Source: UBA12567 sp964598425 (GTDB taxonomy: Bacteria > Planctomycetota > Phycisphaerae > Phycisphaerales > SM1A02). Taken from it: DNA of 64,000 nt. The notes beneath the pieces were generated by a model. The model was not told where the DNA came from, made no database searches, and saw nothing but the letters and a program-made list of their open reading frames with translations. Shown here in pieces: positions 43,622-52,633 of the stretch. Location of the stretch: assembly GCA_964598425.1 (NCBI GenBank), contig CAZRBV010000011.1, positions 6,686-70,685 of the forward strand. The letters run 5' to 3'. The position numbers were made by a program, and so were the translations under genes. How positions within the stretch are numbered: the first letter of the stretch is position 1; each line of letters begins with the position of its first letter.

Positions 43622-45007
43622 ATGCCCGATGATCCGTTCAGCCCCGAGGCACATGACCCCGCTGGAGACGACCGGGAGGCCGCCCGCAGCCGGCTCCACG
43701 CCACGGCGCGGCAGCTCCCGAAAACGCCAGGTGTCTATCTCATGAAGGACTCAACTGGCGAGGTGCTCTACGTCGGCAAAGCCTCATCGCTCAGAGATCG
43801 AGTCAGCAGTTACTTCCTCCCGTCAACGGATCTTGGTCCCCGGAAGCAGCCGTTGATTTCGAAGATTGACGCGTTTGAGATCATCGAGACGGCGGCCGAA
43901 TGGGAGGCCCTGCTCGCCGAAGCCCGGCTCATCAAGGATCTACGCCCACGCTTCAACGTGATGCTGACGGATGACAAGAGTTATCCGTATCTCGCTATCA
44001 CAACCCGCGATGACTTTCCGGGTGTGTATGTGACGCGCGACCCGGCGGATCCTCGCTTTCAGGGTGCGCGAATCTTCGGGCCGTTTACTTCGGGCCGCGA
44101 CATCCGCGAAGCAGTTGATGTCATGCAGCGCATCTTTCGATTCCGGACATGTCATCTGGATATCAAGGACGGCGACAAGGCGAACCAGTACTTCCGCCCG
44201 TGTCTTCTGCATGCGATCAGGCAATGCACGGCGCCATGCGCCGACCGTGTTTCACAGGAGGCGTACGCGGCCGATATCCAGCGGCTTCTTCGATTCATAG
44301 GCTCCAAGCGAGCGGCAGTCATCCGCGAGCTCAAGACGCAAATGCACGATGCGGCGAAGGAGCGGCGATACGAGCAGGCGGCGGCGCTGCGCGATCAACT
44401 GCGTTCGATAGAGCGACTAGGCGAGCGAGCCGCAAATCAGGAGGAAGCGCGAGCGTGGCAACCCGAGGTCACGGTGTTCGCGACCGATCCGTCGGCGGCA
44501 CTGCGATCATTGCAGCGCACCTTGTCCATTGAAGAACCCATTCGCTGCATTGAGGCGATTGATATTGCGCATCTGGCGGGAAGCGAGACCGTCGGCTCCA
44601 AAGTGTGTTTCCTCGACGGGCGGCCATTCAAGGAGCAGTACCGGAGATACCGAATCACGACTGCAGAGAACGATGATTACGCATCGATCCGCGAAGTCAT
44701 CTCGCGCCGATATGCGGATGCGGGGCAGGGGAGAGAGCGATTCCCCGATCTCATCCTGATTGACGGCGGACAGGGGCAGCTCAATGCCGCGCTTACTGCC
44801 CTCGGGAGCTTTCCGCAGCAGCCCCCACTCGTCGTCGGCCTTGCCAAGAAGGAGGAGCTCCTGTGGGTCCAGGATTGTGCGGCACCCCTTCGGCTCGGTC
44901 GCCACAATCCCGGCCTGCGGCTGTGCCAGGCCATTCGGGATGAGGCGCACCGATTTGCCCAGGCCTATCACCACCTCCTTCGGAGCAAGCGAATGTTGGA
45001 GGATTGA
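43622..45007 (+). CDS. uvrC: UvrC-like excinuclease subunit without the HhH domain
   Basis: A 461-residue nucleotide-excision-repair nuclease. The GIY-YIG site is GVY at 37-39 and YVG at 50-52, with R58 in LRDR. The UVR helix hairpin is EVIRELK-like (AAKERRYEQAAALRDQL). The second nuclease shows acidic residues in EAIDIAHLAG, NDDYASIREV and LILIDGGQG. The usual (HhH)2 DNA-binding end, about 60-140 residues, is absent: the protein stops after DEAHRFAQAYHHLLRSKRMLED, and only 70 bp remain before the next gene. Full-length UvrC is about 600 aa. Confidence 0.9.
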   Translation: MPDDPFSPEAHDPAGDDREAARSRLHATARQLPKTPGVYLMKDSTGEVLYVGKASSLRDRVSSYFLPSTDLGPRKQPLISKIDAFEIIETAAEWEALLAEARLIKDLRPRFNVMLTDDKSYPYLAITTRDDFPGVYVTRDPADPRFQGARIFGPFTSGRDIREAVDVMQRIFRFRTCHLDIKDGDKANQYFRPCLLHAIRQCTAPCADRVSQEAYAADIQRLLRFIGSKRAAVIRELKTQMHDAAKERRYEQAAALRDQLRSIERLGERAANQEEARAWQPEVTVFATDPSAALRSLQRTLSIEEPIRCIEAIDIAHLAGSETVGSKVCFLDGRPFKEQYRRYRITTAENDDYASIREVISRRYADAGQGRERFPDLILIDGGQGQLNAALTALGSFPQQPPLVVGLAKKEELLWVQDCAAPLRLGRHNPGLRLCQAIRDEAHRFAQAYHHLLRSKRMLED

Positions 45008-45077
45008 GCGAACGGGTGTTGATCTCCCGGGGGGCCGGTGTATCGTGGAGGGCGGGGTGTGAAAGAGGAGGATCGGG

Positions 45078-45878
45078 ATGTTCACGCAAGGGTTGTGCTT
45101 TGGACTGTGTATGACGGCGTCGGCTGCTGCTGCAGTCGTTGAGATACATGTTGGTGGGTACTACTACGACCCCCAATTCGCCGCGGTACAGCCGGGTGAC
45201 ACCGTCCGGTGGATTCACGACGGTGGAACCCACGATGTGACGAGCGGCGCGTATTGCGGCGATGACACCGGCATTTTCTTTTCCGATATCACGGCAACTG
45301 TTCCGACCTTCGAGTGGACGGTTCCCGCTCAGTATGACGGCGATGTTATTCCGTACTACTGCAGCGTCGGCAACCATTGCGTCGCAGGCAATCAGTTTGG
45401 CGCGCTGCTTGTGAATGTCGAGGCTCACTATCTCACGACGAACGGATTCGCGTTTGAGCCTGCCCAGATCTCGGTGAACGCAGGCGATGCACTGTTCTGG
45501 ATTCATGGCGGAGGCAGCCACACCGTGACATCCGGTTCGGATTGCATTGCTGACGGCAGATTCGACGACTTGCTCGATAACTTTCATCCGATGCCGTACT
45601 ACGTTGTCCCTGCGGACGAGCCAACCGGCGTCATTGACTACTTCTGCACGCCGCACTGTGGATCAGCGATGGTTGGCGAGATCAACGTGACAGGCGATTC
45701 CATTCCGTGCCCGGCTGATGTGAACAACGATGGTCACGTCGACGTTGATGACTTGCTGCAGCTGTTGGGGGCGTATGGAGGCACATGCGCAGGCTGTGCC
45801 GAAGACATCGATGGTGATGGCACTGTCGGCGTTGACGATCTGCTGCAACTATTGGCCGTGTACGGAAGCGGCTGCTGA
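45078..45878 (+). CDS. Secreted double-cupredoxin protein with dockerin-like tail
   Basis: A 266-residue exported protein. After the signal peptide come two plastocyanin-like domains: first GYYYDPQFAAVQPGDTVRW...THDVTS with C and H in YYCSVGNHC, second FEPAQISVNAGDALFW...SHTVTSG with FCTPHCGSAM. The His-Cys-His-Met ligand set of a type 1 copper site is complete in domain 2 and lacks the Met in domain 1. The tail has two EF-hand loops (DVNNDGHVDVDDLL and DIDGDGTVGVDDLL). GAGGAGG precedes ATG 45078. Electron transfer or copper binding at the surface is likely. Confidence 0.85.
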   Translation: MFTQGLCFGLCMTASAAAAVVEIHVGGYYYDPQFAAVQPGDTVRWIHDGGTHDVTSGAYCGDDTGIFFSDITATVPTFEWTVPAQYDGDVIPYYCSVGNHCVAGNQFGALLVNVEAHYLTTNGFAFEPAQISVNAGDALFWIHGGGSHTVTSGSDCIADGRFDDLLDNFHPMPYYVVPADEPTGVIDYFCTPHCGSAMVGEINVTGDSIPCPADVNNDGHVDVDDLLQLLGAYGGTCAGCAEDIDGDGTVGVDDLLQLLAVYGSGC

Positions 45879-45887
45879 GCGATTGAA

Positions 45888-47384
45888 TCAATCCACGACG
45901 TTGACACAGAGCTCTCGCCCCATGCGATTCCACTGGTCAGCTTCAAGTGCGAGGTCGGCCAGCGTGAGTGGGTGGGCCTGAGCTTCCGCTTGTGGAAGCG
46001 TCAATTCAAGCCCTTCAGACGATCCACGCATTGTGAGGCCGGTGATGGTGGCATCAGTACGACTTCGATGCAAATGCACGGCCACGCGAAGCAACAGGGC
46101 AAGATCTCGGATGGTGCGCTGCTCGTCCTTGGCGCACTCCGGTAGTCGATTCTGAGAAATGCGCTTTCGGTGAAGCCTGACGATGCCTGCAAGCCGCTCC
46201 TGGGTGGTCCGAGAGAAGCCAGGCAGATTCGTGTTTGCCACAAGGTATTCACCATGCCGGTGGTAGTCGGTGTGGCTGATAGAGAGCCCGACTTCGTGCA
46301 GCATTGCTGACCAGTGCAGCATTCGTTGGCATTCCCCGTCGAGATTCCACATTGGAGCAACTGCGTGAAACAGGTGGGACGATGTGTCGGTGACGCGGGC
46401 GGCTTGAGATGGATCAACGTGAGCTCGGTCCATGAGCGCCGTCACCGACTGTTCACGCCGGTCCCGCCCTGTGATTCGACCGACCATGTCGACGAGGACA
46501 CCCTCGCGGAGAGCGCAGCGGGATGTGCGGATCGACTCCAGCCCCAATGAATCGAAAACGGCAATCATTGCCGCCAGGCCGCCGGCGATCACGGGTCTCC
46601 TTCCGTCGCTGAGTCCCTTGACGTCAATCTCGGATACATGACCGGCGTCAAGCACAATACGGCGGAGCTTGCGTAGCGCGTCACGATCTATCCCCCCATC
46701 CGACCAGCCGGACTCTTCGGCGATCTGTTCAATGGCGAGCGCAGTCCCCGACGAGGCAATTGCATCGACTGGCTGCCCGATGAAGCGATCCGCAATCGGT
46801 TCAAGCTCCAGTGAGGCCGCCATCACAGCTTCCTCAAGCCGCCGTTTCGTGACGCGGCCTCCCTTGAAGTGGCGGCTGCTCAAGGCCACGCAGCCTATCT
46901 GTACGCTTTCAGCGATGTCGGGTGCGTGGGCAGTCCCAAGTGCGAGCTCCGTGCTGCCTCCGCCAATGTCGATGGCAAGCAGTGGCAGCGGCGTCTCTCC
47001 GACGTCGTAGCGAATGCCCAGAAATACAAGTCTCGCCTCTTCATCCCCACCGAGGATTTCGACGCCGTGCCCCATTGCAGCTTCGGCGGCGTGAAGGAAC
47101 TCGCCGCCATCGTCGATCTTTCGAAAGGTGTTGGTGCCGACGACGCGGTACCTGTGTGGCGGCAAACCCCGAAGGCGCTCTGCGAAGCGGCGTAGACAGT
47201 CGAGTGCGCGGTCCCTCGCCTGACAACTGAGTTGTCCGTCGCCATCAAGTCCGGCTGCAAGTGAGACACGCTCACGAATACGATCAAGCAGCTGTACTCG
47301 TCCGGTATCAGCGCGAGCGACCACCATATGAAATGAGTTTGATCCCAGGTCAACTGCGGCGATCTGGTCGCAAGCTTCCTTCAC
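45888..47384 (-). CDS. ppx: Ppx/GppA family phosphatase
   Basis: A 498-residue exopolyphosphatase/guanosine pentaphosphate phosphatase-type enzyme of the actin-like ATPase fold. Motifs are AVDLGSNSFHMVV, VVGTNTFRK and LLAIDIGGGSTELALG; the C-terminal half has an HD-like helical region with the His-Glu block MLHEVGLSISHTDYHRHGEYL. Polyphosphate or pppGpp is the expected substrate. GTG 47384 has GGGAG about 9 bases upstream. It is the last gene of the bamD-lptE-ftsH-ppx run, 20 bp after ftsH. Confidence 0.9.
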   Translation of the reverse strand: MKEACDQIAAVDLGSNSFHMVVARADTGRVQLLDRIRERVSLAAGLDGDGQLSCQARDRALDCLRRFAERLRGLPPHRYRVVGTNTFRKIDDGGEFLHAAEAAMGHGVEILGGDEEARLVFLGIRYDVGETPLPLLAIDIGGGSTELALGTAHAPDIAESVQIGCVALSSRHFKGGRVTKRRLEEAVMAASLELEPIADRFIGQPVDAIASSGTALAIEQIAEESGWSDGGIDRDALRKLRRIVLDAGHVSEIDVKGLSDGRRPVIAGGLAAMIAVFDSLGLESIRTSRCALREGVLVDMVGRITGRDRREQSVTALMDRAHVDPSQAARVTDTSSHLFHAVAPMWNLDGECQRMLHWSAMLHEVGLSISHTDYHRHGEYLVANTNLPGFSRTTQERLAGIVRLHRKRISQNRLPECAKDEQRTIRDLALLLRVAVHLHRSRTDATITGLTMRGSSEGLELTLPQAEAQAHPLTLADLALEADQWNRMGRELCVNVVD

Positions 47385-47404
47385 GGTGGGCCGCTCCCAA
47401 GAGA

Positions 47405-49450
47405 TCAGGCCGGTGCGGGCAGCAGGCCGTCCGGTTCATCGCCATGACTGTTCTGCCTGGCTGTTGGCTCGGGGCTGCTCGGAGGGGGGGTTGATTCGAC
47501 ATCGAGGAGATCCGCCACGGTAGGCCGGTTGAGGGTGCCGCCCTCGATGAGCGTTGTGACTTCACTGCTCTGGAGCGTCTCGTACTTGAGCAGCGCCTCT
47601 GCGATGGCGGTCACCACTTCCCATTGCTCGGTGATCAACCGTTCTGCATCCGCGTACGCAGCATCGATGATGGCCTTGATCTCCTCGTCGATAATGCGGG
47701 CGGTTTCCTGGGAGTAGTCCTTGTCGATGAGCAATGCCTCACTGGCGTCATCCGGGGCATATCTGACGAATCCCAGGCGTTCGGACATTCCCCAATCGAG
47801 AATCATGTGCCTTGCGTAGGCGGTTGCCATTTGGATATCCATGGCGGCGCCGGACGAGACGTCATGTGTCTTCTTCTGCTCCGCAATTCGACCCGCGCAC
47901 AGGACGCGAAGCGTCGCTTCGATGTACTTGCGCCCATACCCGTACCGGTCCTTCTCGGGCAGACTGAATGTTGCGCCCATTGCCTGCCCGCGCGGGATAA
48001 TTGTGACCTTGTGAATCGGGTCGGCGTCCTCAAGCATTGCCTGCAGAACTGTGTGCCCCGCCTCGTGATACGCGGTAGCGATGCGTTCAGTTTCTTCGAT
48101 CTTTCTGCTGTGTCTGGCACGCCCAAACTTGATCTTGTCGCGTGCTTCTTCAAGATCGAGTTGATCGACGGCATCTTTGTCCTCAAGCGTGGCAATGATC
48201 GCCGACTCGTTGATAAGCGCTGCCAGTTCGGCCCCCGAGAACATCGGCGTCCCTCGCGCAACCCGATTCATGTCGACATCGGGCGCGAGCTGAATTGTCT
48301 TGGCGTGTACTTCGAGAATCTTCAGTCGACCTTCGACGTCGGGAAGAGTGACGGGGACCTGCCTGTCAAATCGACCGGGACGAGTCAGGGCTGGATCAAG
48401 GACGTCGGCGCGGTTGGTTGCTGCGATCACGATGACTTGGTCAGTGGCCTCGAAGCCATCCATCTCGACGAGAATGGCGTTGAGCGTCTGTTCCCGCTCA
48501 TCATGACCGCCGCTGCTGAATCCGCTTCCCCTGCGGCGCCCCACGGCATCAATCTCGTCGAGGAAAATGATGCACGGCGAATTCTCCTTCGCCTGCTTGA
48601 AGAGATCGCGGACACGGCTGGCACCGACCCCCACGAACATCTCCACGAAGTCAGAGCCGGAGATCGAGAAGAATGGACAGTCTGCCTCGCCCGATATCGC
48701 CTTGGCGAGCAGCGTCTTGCCGCATCCGGGGGGGCCGACCAGCAGGACGCCTCTCGGGATTCGGCCACCGAGCCGCTGAAACTTCTTCGGGTTCTTGAGG
48801 AACTCGACGATCTCCAGGACTTCTTCCTTGGCTTCATCAATACCCGCTACATCGGTGAATCGCACCTTGGATGCTTCTTTGGTGGAGATGCGATGCCGGG
48901 ACTTGCCGAAGCTTCCGAGCATACCGCCCGGGCCACCGCCTGCACTTCGCATCGAGCGTGCAATGAAGAACCAGATAATGAGAAGGAGGAGAAGGAAGGG
49001 GCCAAGCGTGATAAGCAGTTGCCCCCAGATGCTCTGGCCTGTGTCTGTCGAGAAGTCGACGCCCATATCGGTCAACTGGCGGAGGTAGAACTCTCGATTA
49101 CCACCATCAATGGTGTGGTAGACCAGCGCAGGCTCGTTTCCGGGGTTGTCGCCGGGAGTCTTCGGGGCAATTGTGGCGATGATGCGGCTGTTCTTGATCA
49201 CGACAGGATCGGGAGAGCCTGGCGTCGGTTCGTAGAGGTGCCCCTTGGCGGGATTGATGAGCGATTTGAAGTGCTGCCAACTTGCAATCTCACGGCCGCT
49301 GTTCGAGCTCTGCATGACTGCAAAAAGCACAATCATGAGGCCGAGAATGAAGACCCAGCTCATAAGCCCCCGCCCAGCACCTTTCGGGGGCACCGGTTTC
49401 TCGGGCTGTCGTGGCGGTTCGTTTGGCGGTGTCTGGTCTGGGTTTGGCAT
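47405..49450 (-). CDS. ftsH: ATP-dependent membrane zinc protease FtsH
   Basis: A 681-residue membrane AAA+ protease that degrades misfolded membrane proteins and regulators. Two membrane helices lie at about 31-46 and 144-163 with a periplasmic domain between. Walker A GPPGCGKT is at 239-246, Walker B FLDEID at 297-302, and the zinc site HEAGH at 462-466. The N-terminus before the first helix is a Pro-rich tail of 28 residues. It is encoded after lptE and before ppx. Confidence 0.96.
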   Translation of the reverse strand: MPNPDQTPPNEPPRQPEKPVPPKGAGRGLMSWVFILGLMIVLFAVMQSSNSGREIASWQHFKSLINPAKGHLYEPTPGSPDPVVIKNSRIIATIAPKTPGDNPGNEPALVYHTIDGGNREFYLRQLTDMGVDFSTDTGQSIWGQLLITLGPFLLLLLIIWFFIARSMRSAGGGPGGMLGSFGKSRHRISTKEASKVRFTDVAGIDEAKEEVLEIVEFLKNPKKFQRLGGRIPRGVLLVGPPGCGKTLLAKAISGEADCPFFSISGSDFVEMFVGVGASRVRDLFKQAKENSPCIIFLDEIDAVGRRRGSGFSSGGHDEREQTLNAILVEMDGFEATDQVIVIAATNRADVLDPALTRPGRFDRQVPVTLPDVEGRLKILEVHAKTIQLAPDVDMNRVARGTPMFSGAELAALINESAIIATLEDKDAVDQLDLEEARDKIKFGRARHSRKIEETERIATAYHEAGHTVLQAMLEDADPIHKVTIIPRGQAMGATFSLPEKDRYGYGRKYIEATLRVLCAGRIAEQKKTHDVSSGAAMDIQMATAYARHMILDWGMSERLGFVRYAPDDASEALLIDKDYSQETARIIDEEIKAIIDAAYADAERLITEQWEVVTAIAEALLKYETLQSSEVTTLIEGGTLNRPTVADLLDVESTPPPSSPEPTARQNSHGDEPDGLLPAPA

Positions 49451-49519
49451 GTGAAATCCCGTGCGGGGTTGGCAACAGGTCCATCCTACGTCCAGTGTCG
49501 GCTCATCGTCGAACCGGGA

Positions 49520-50035
49520 TCACCAGGATTTCGCCATTCGATCCACGATCGCCCGAGCCATTAACTGGACTGACTCCAGCCTGCCCAGTTCGATGGGCTC
49601 GCCCAGTGGATTCGACGGGAAGAAGAGACCATTGGTTCCCATGCCGTCCCATCCGGTGATGGTGGTGTTGTCGTCGAGTCTTTCCCAATTCCAATCTACG
49701 GTCAGCTGAACGGCCATTTCCTGATCGAGTTTGGTCAATCGCGACTGTGAAAGTTGCCTGAGATCGACCCTTGTAATCGACACTTCAAGCAGTGTGTCGG
49801 CGACGGTCTCACCAACGACCTTCCATGGCGTTCGGGTCTCGACTTCTCGAATGAGGGCATTGGTAAGGAGGTATCCGACTTCCCGGTCATAACTCGCGTT
49901 CTTGACAACAGGAATGGCGACCGTCTTGATCCCGCTGTCATAGGTCGAACCAAGGACCCATCCCTTCGAGGGATCTGAGCCGCAAGCTCCCAGCATCAGG
50001 ACACAGGCCAGCCAAGACAGCAGAGCGTGTTTCAT
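49520..50035 (-). CDS. lptE: LptE-like LPS-assembly lipoprotein
   Basis: A 171-residue lipoprotein with lipobox LGACG (Cys 18). The mature part has the LptE layout: IKTVAIPVVKNASYDREVGYLLTNALIREVETRTPWKVV, which is two strands and a helix, then repeated strands. LptE plugs LptD, the outer-membrane LPS translocon. Its start overlaps the BamD-like stop (ATGA). The assignment rests on pattern and context, not on invariant residues. Confidence 0.75.
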   Translation of the reverse strand: MKHALLSWLACVLMLGACGSDPSKGWVLGSTYDSGIKTVAIPVVKNASYDREVGYLLTNALIREVETRTPWKVVGETVADTLLEVSITRVDLRQLSQSRLTKLDQEMAVQLTVDWNWERLDDNTTITGWDGMGTNGLFFPSNPLGEPIELGRLESVQLMARAIVDRMAKSW

Positions 50036-51105
50036 TCAGTCTCCTCGCTTGATGTCGGTTGGGCTGGGCTGGTCTCGGGCTTGAGCAGGAGTCTGCTTCG
50101 GAGAAGGGCGTAGTCGGGTGCTTGGGCGAGTACCGACTCCGGGAGTTGAGTGAGGATGTGGGGGATTTCACGCAGCGCCTGGAGACTTGCAGCAGAGCGT
50201 GGAAAGCGTCTGATGAGTTCGCGAATCGTGTATTCGGCAGATATCGGGTCGGCGTCGGACAGATACCACCTGGCCGTCGTAAGCATCTTGTTTGACTCAG
50301 ATTCTTCGATGCGAAGAATGGTAGCCGTGGCGCCGATTCGTTCGGCCTCAGCTGGCCGCTGCGCAGCGAGTTGCTTCAGCTCGGCCTTGGCTTCGAGCAG
50401 GCCGACGATGTCAAACTGTGGCCCCTTGAATGAGGCAATGTTGGAATAGATCAAACGCCGCCGGGCGAAGTCAAGTTGAGTTGAGTCCGGATGGTTCTCA
50501 ATGAAGACCGCGTAGGCATCGGCAGCGAGCCCCATTCGCCGATGCCGGAAGTACATGTCGGCGAGTTGCAGTCCAGCCCGCTCAGCCAGGCCACTTTCCG
50601 GGAGGCGGTTTTGAATCCGGATGAGGAGCTCTGCGGCCTCATCACTGGCATCGATCATGCGAATGCCGAGCAACTTGCGCCGCATGCCGTGCGCGTACTT
50701 GACGGCGATCTCGAATTCGCGTTCGAGAGCCAGCGAAAACACTTCGCTACCCGGGTACCGACGCGCCAGATACTCGAAGTCGTACAGCGACTCGTATTCG
50801 TCACCGATTCCCATCAGGGAGTCGCCTCGTAGCAGGTACGCCTCAGGGAGCAGCGGCGAAGTCGGATTTCGCTTCATCCACCGATTGACCATATTGAGGG
50901 AGCGATCCGGGCGACCCTTGGCAAGCAGCACCCTGGCCTGCGTGAGCTGCTCGGCAGGCGAACCATCAGCCGGCGAGGCCTCATGGGTCCATTCATCGTC
51001 CGAGCCAAGTCGGAAAACTTCCTGGGCGGGGAGGGGGGGGCAAAACCAGCCCAGAACCGCCAAGGCGACAAGTGTGACCTGAAGAGGGCCGCGTGGAGCG
51101 TTCAT
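50032..51105 (-). CDS. BamD-like TPR outer-membrane assembly protein
   Basis: A 357-residue exported helical-repeat protein. After the hydrophobic start MNAPRGPLQVTLVALAVLGW come TPR-like hairpins, among them AEQLTQARVLLAKGRPDRSLNMVNRWMKRNPTSPL and AERAGLQLADMYFRHRRMGLAADAYAVFIENHPDS, like BamD/YfiO, which recruits to the BAM complex. ATG 51105 is chosen over the upstream frame because TAGCAT lies 8 bases before it and the signal starts there. First gene of the bamD-lptE-ftsH-ppx operon. Confidence 0.75.
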   Translation of the reverse strand: MNAPRGPLQVTLVALAVLGWFCPPLPAQEVFRLGSDDEWTHEASPADGSPAEQLTQARVLLAKGRPDRSLNMVNRWMKRNPTSPLLPEAYLLRGDSLMGIGDEYESLYDFEYLARRYPGSEVFSLALEREFEIAVKYAHGMRRKLLGIRMIDASDEAAELLIRIQNRLPESGLAERAGLQLADMYFRHRRMGLAADAYAVFIENHPDSTQLDFARRRLIYSNIASFKGPQFDIVGLLEAKAELKQLAAQRPAEAERIGATATILRIEESESNKMLTTARWYLSDADPISAEYTIRELIRRFPRSAASLQALREIPHILTQLPESVLAQAPDYALLRSRLLLKPETSPAQPTSSEETE

Positions 51106-51113
51106 GGCGCGGC

Positions 51114-51119
51114 ATGCTA
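51114..51119 (-). promoter_or_regulatory. -10-like TAGCAT 8 bases before the BamD-like start
   Basis: On the minus strand TAGCAT is followed by GCCGCGCC and ATG 51105. There is no Shine-Dalgarno sequence. Confidence 0.45.
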
Positions 51120-51687
51120 CCTGTGTGGCCGTGACTCCGCAGGAGGAAGCTGGCAGCCAGGCTCTGGGGGTGATGGGTGTGCCCTGATGCCGCCTTCGCG
51201 GTGTGGCGTGCCCCACCTTCGGACCCCTGGCGCAATGGTTGCCGAAGGCGACCGATAACATCTTGGCGTTGGGGGGGTTGGCGAGTGGCATCGCGGTCGG
51301 TCGAGTGAGTGGGGCAACGAGGCCCGCCTTGCGGAGCCCGCTCGAGCGATGGGCGTTCGAGTCGAGAGGAGTGACAGCCGTACTGCCGGAATGACCGGAG
51401 CGAGCGGAACGATCGTGTCCCAGATTGTGGCATTCATGTCGGAGTCACTGGCATGATCGAAAGCGGAATTGTCACTTGCGATTGACTCGTTTGTGATGAC
51501 TCCAAACCGCACCCGACATTCACGTATTACGCCCGACCCTGAGCAACTGCTTGTTGACATGCTTCACCACGTGTATGGTGTTGGCACGTCACAGGCGAGC
51601 TCAAGGAAGAGCGTGAATGCGACGGAACACGAAGATTCGAGTTCGTGTTCACATTTGCGGCAGCCCAGCGGTCAAGGAGTCGACCCA
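51120..51687. other. Long intergenic region without a supported gene
   Basis: About 570 bp between the divergent BamD-like and sigma-factor genes. Minus-strand frames here lack conservation and ribosome-binding sites. A TTGACA stands at 51554-51559, but no good -10 hexamer lies 16-18 bases after it. Control of the sigma-factor gene must come from this region. Confidence 0.45.
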
Positions 51688-52545
51688 ATGCCGAATAGCG
51701 GAACATTGAAGAAACAGACAGGACATGTCGCAACGGCTTCGCCGCCTGCGCGCACGTCCCGCAGAGCCGTCCCTGACACAGTTGCGGACGGCCGCCCGGT
51801 TCTTGACGTGTGGATCTCGTATCGAGACGAACCAACAGACGAAACGCGGAATGTGCTCGTCGAACACTATCTGCGGCTGGTGCGATACACCGCCGAGCGT
51901 CTGCATCAGCGTCTTCCGTCTGAGGTGGATGTTGAGGACCTGCATTCATCGGGCCTGTTTGGGTTGATGGATGCGATTGATGCGTTCGATCTCGACAGGG
52001 GCGTCAAGTTCGAAACCTATTGCACACAGCGGATTCGCGGTGCCATTTTCGACGAGCTACGGGCCATGGACTGGGTTCCCCGGTTGGTGCGATCACGGAC
52101 GGCGAAGATGGACCGGGCGCGCAAGGAACTTGAGATGACTACCGGTCGCCGGGCGACCGAGCAGGAAGTGACCAATCACCTCAACGTCTCTGATGACGAG
52201 TTCCAGAAGATCAAGCGAGACTCGCGTCCTGTGTCGATGATCTCGCTGAACCGCAAGTACTACGAGACTGATTCGAGCCGCGACGTCACCGAAGTGGATG
52301 TCGTTCGAGATCGAAGGCAGGAGAGCCCGATCTCGAAGGTGCAACGGGAAGATCTCAAGTACCTGCTTACGCGAGGCCTTTCGCGAGCTGAGCGGCTGAT
52401 CGTCATCCTCTATTACTACGAAGAGATGACCATGAAGGAGATCGGCGTCACGCTGGATCTCAGCGAGTCGCGGGTCAGCCAGATGCACTCCTCGATTATC
52501 GCCCGCCTGAAGGCACAGATGCAGCACCGCACCAAGGACATCTGA
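51688..52545 (+). CDS. Sigma-70 family factor (FliA/WhiG-like)
   Basis: A 285-residue alternative sigma factor. Region 2 reads LVEHYLRLVRYTAERLHQRLP...LHSSGLFGLMDAIDAFD...FETYCTQRIRGAIFDELRAMDWVPRLVR, typical of FliA/WhiG-type sigma factors. Region 3 follows with RRATEQEVTNHLN, and region 4 is SRAERLIVILYYYEEMTMKEIG with the helix-turn-helix LDLSESRVSQMHSSI. AAGGAG lies 8 bases before ATG 51688. Targets, flagella or others, are not visible here. A terminator follows. Confidence 0.92.
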   Translation: MPNSGTLKKQTGHVATASPPARTSRRAVPDTVADGRPVLDVWISYRDEPTDETRNVLVEHYLRLVRYTAERLHQRLPSEVDVEDLHSSGLFGLMDAIDAFDLDRGVKFETYCTQRIRGAIFDELRAMDWVPRLVRSRTAKMDRARKELEMTTGRRATEQEVTNHLNVSDDEFQKIKRDSRPVSMISLNRKYYETDSSRDVTEVDVVRDRRQESPISKVQREDLKYLLTRGLSRAERLIVILYYYEEMTMKEIGVTLDLSESRVSQMHSSIIARLKAQMQHRTKDI

Positions 52546-52569
52546 ACACTCCAGCAGAACCACGGCACC

Positions 52570-52597
52570 GGAGCCGGACGCAGTTGCGTTCGGCTCC
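52570..52597 (+). terminator. Terminator of the sigma-factor gene
   Basis: A 13-bp stem (52570-52582 with 52585-52597, one G-U pair) and a 2-base loop, followed by TGTTCGTTG, 24 bp after the stop codon. Confidence 0.65.
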
Positions 52598-52633
52598 TGT
52601 TCGTTGTGGATCGTCCCCCGCGTGTGCAGGCTG

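Noticed and set aside
47624..49564. 646-residue plus-strand frame opposite ftsH
   Set aside because: Antisense shadow; the minus frame has complete FtsH motifs.
51117..51560. 147-residue minus-strand frame in the sigma-factor intergenic region
   Set aside because: Pro/Ser/Arg-rich composition typical of a random GC-rich frame; no start signal and no recognisable motif.
51554..51582. TTGACA as a sigma-factor gene promoter
   Set aside because: No acceptable -10 hexamer lies 16-18 bases downstream.
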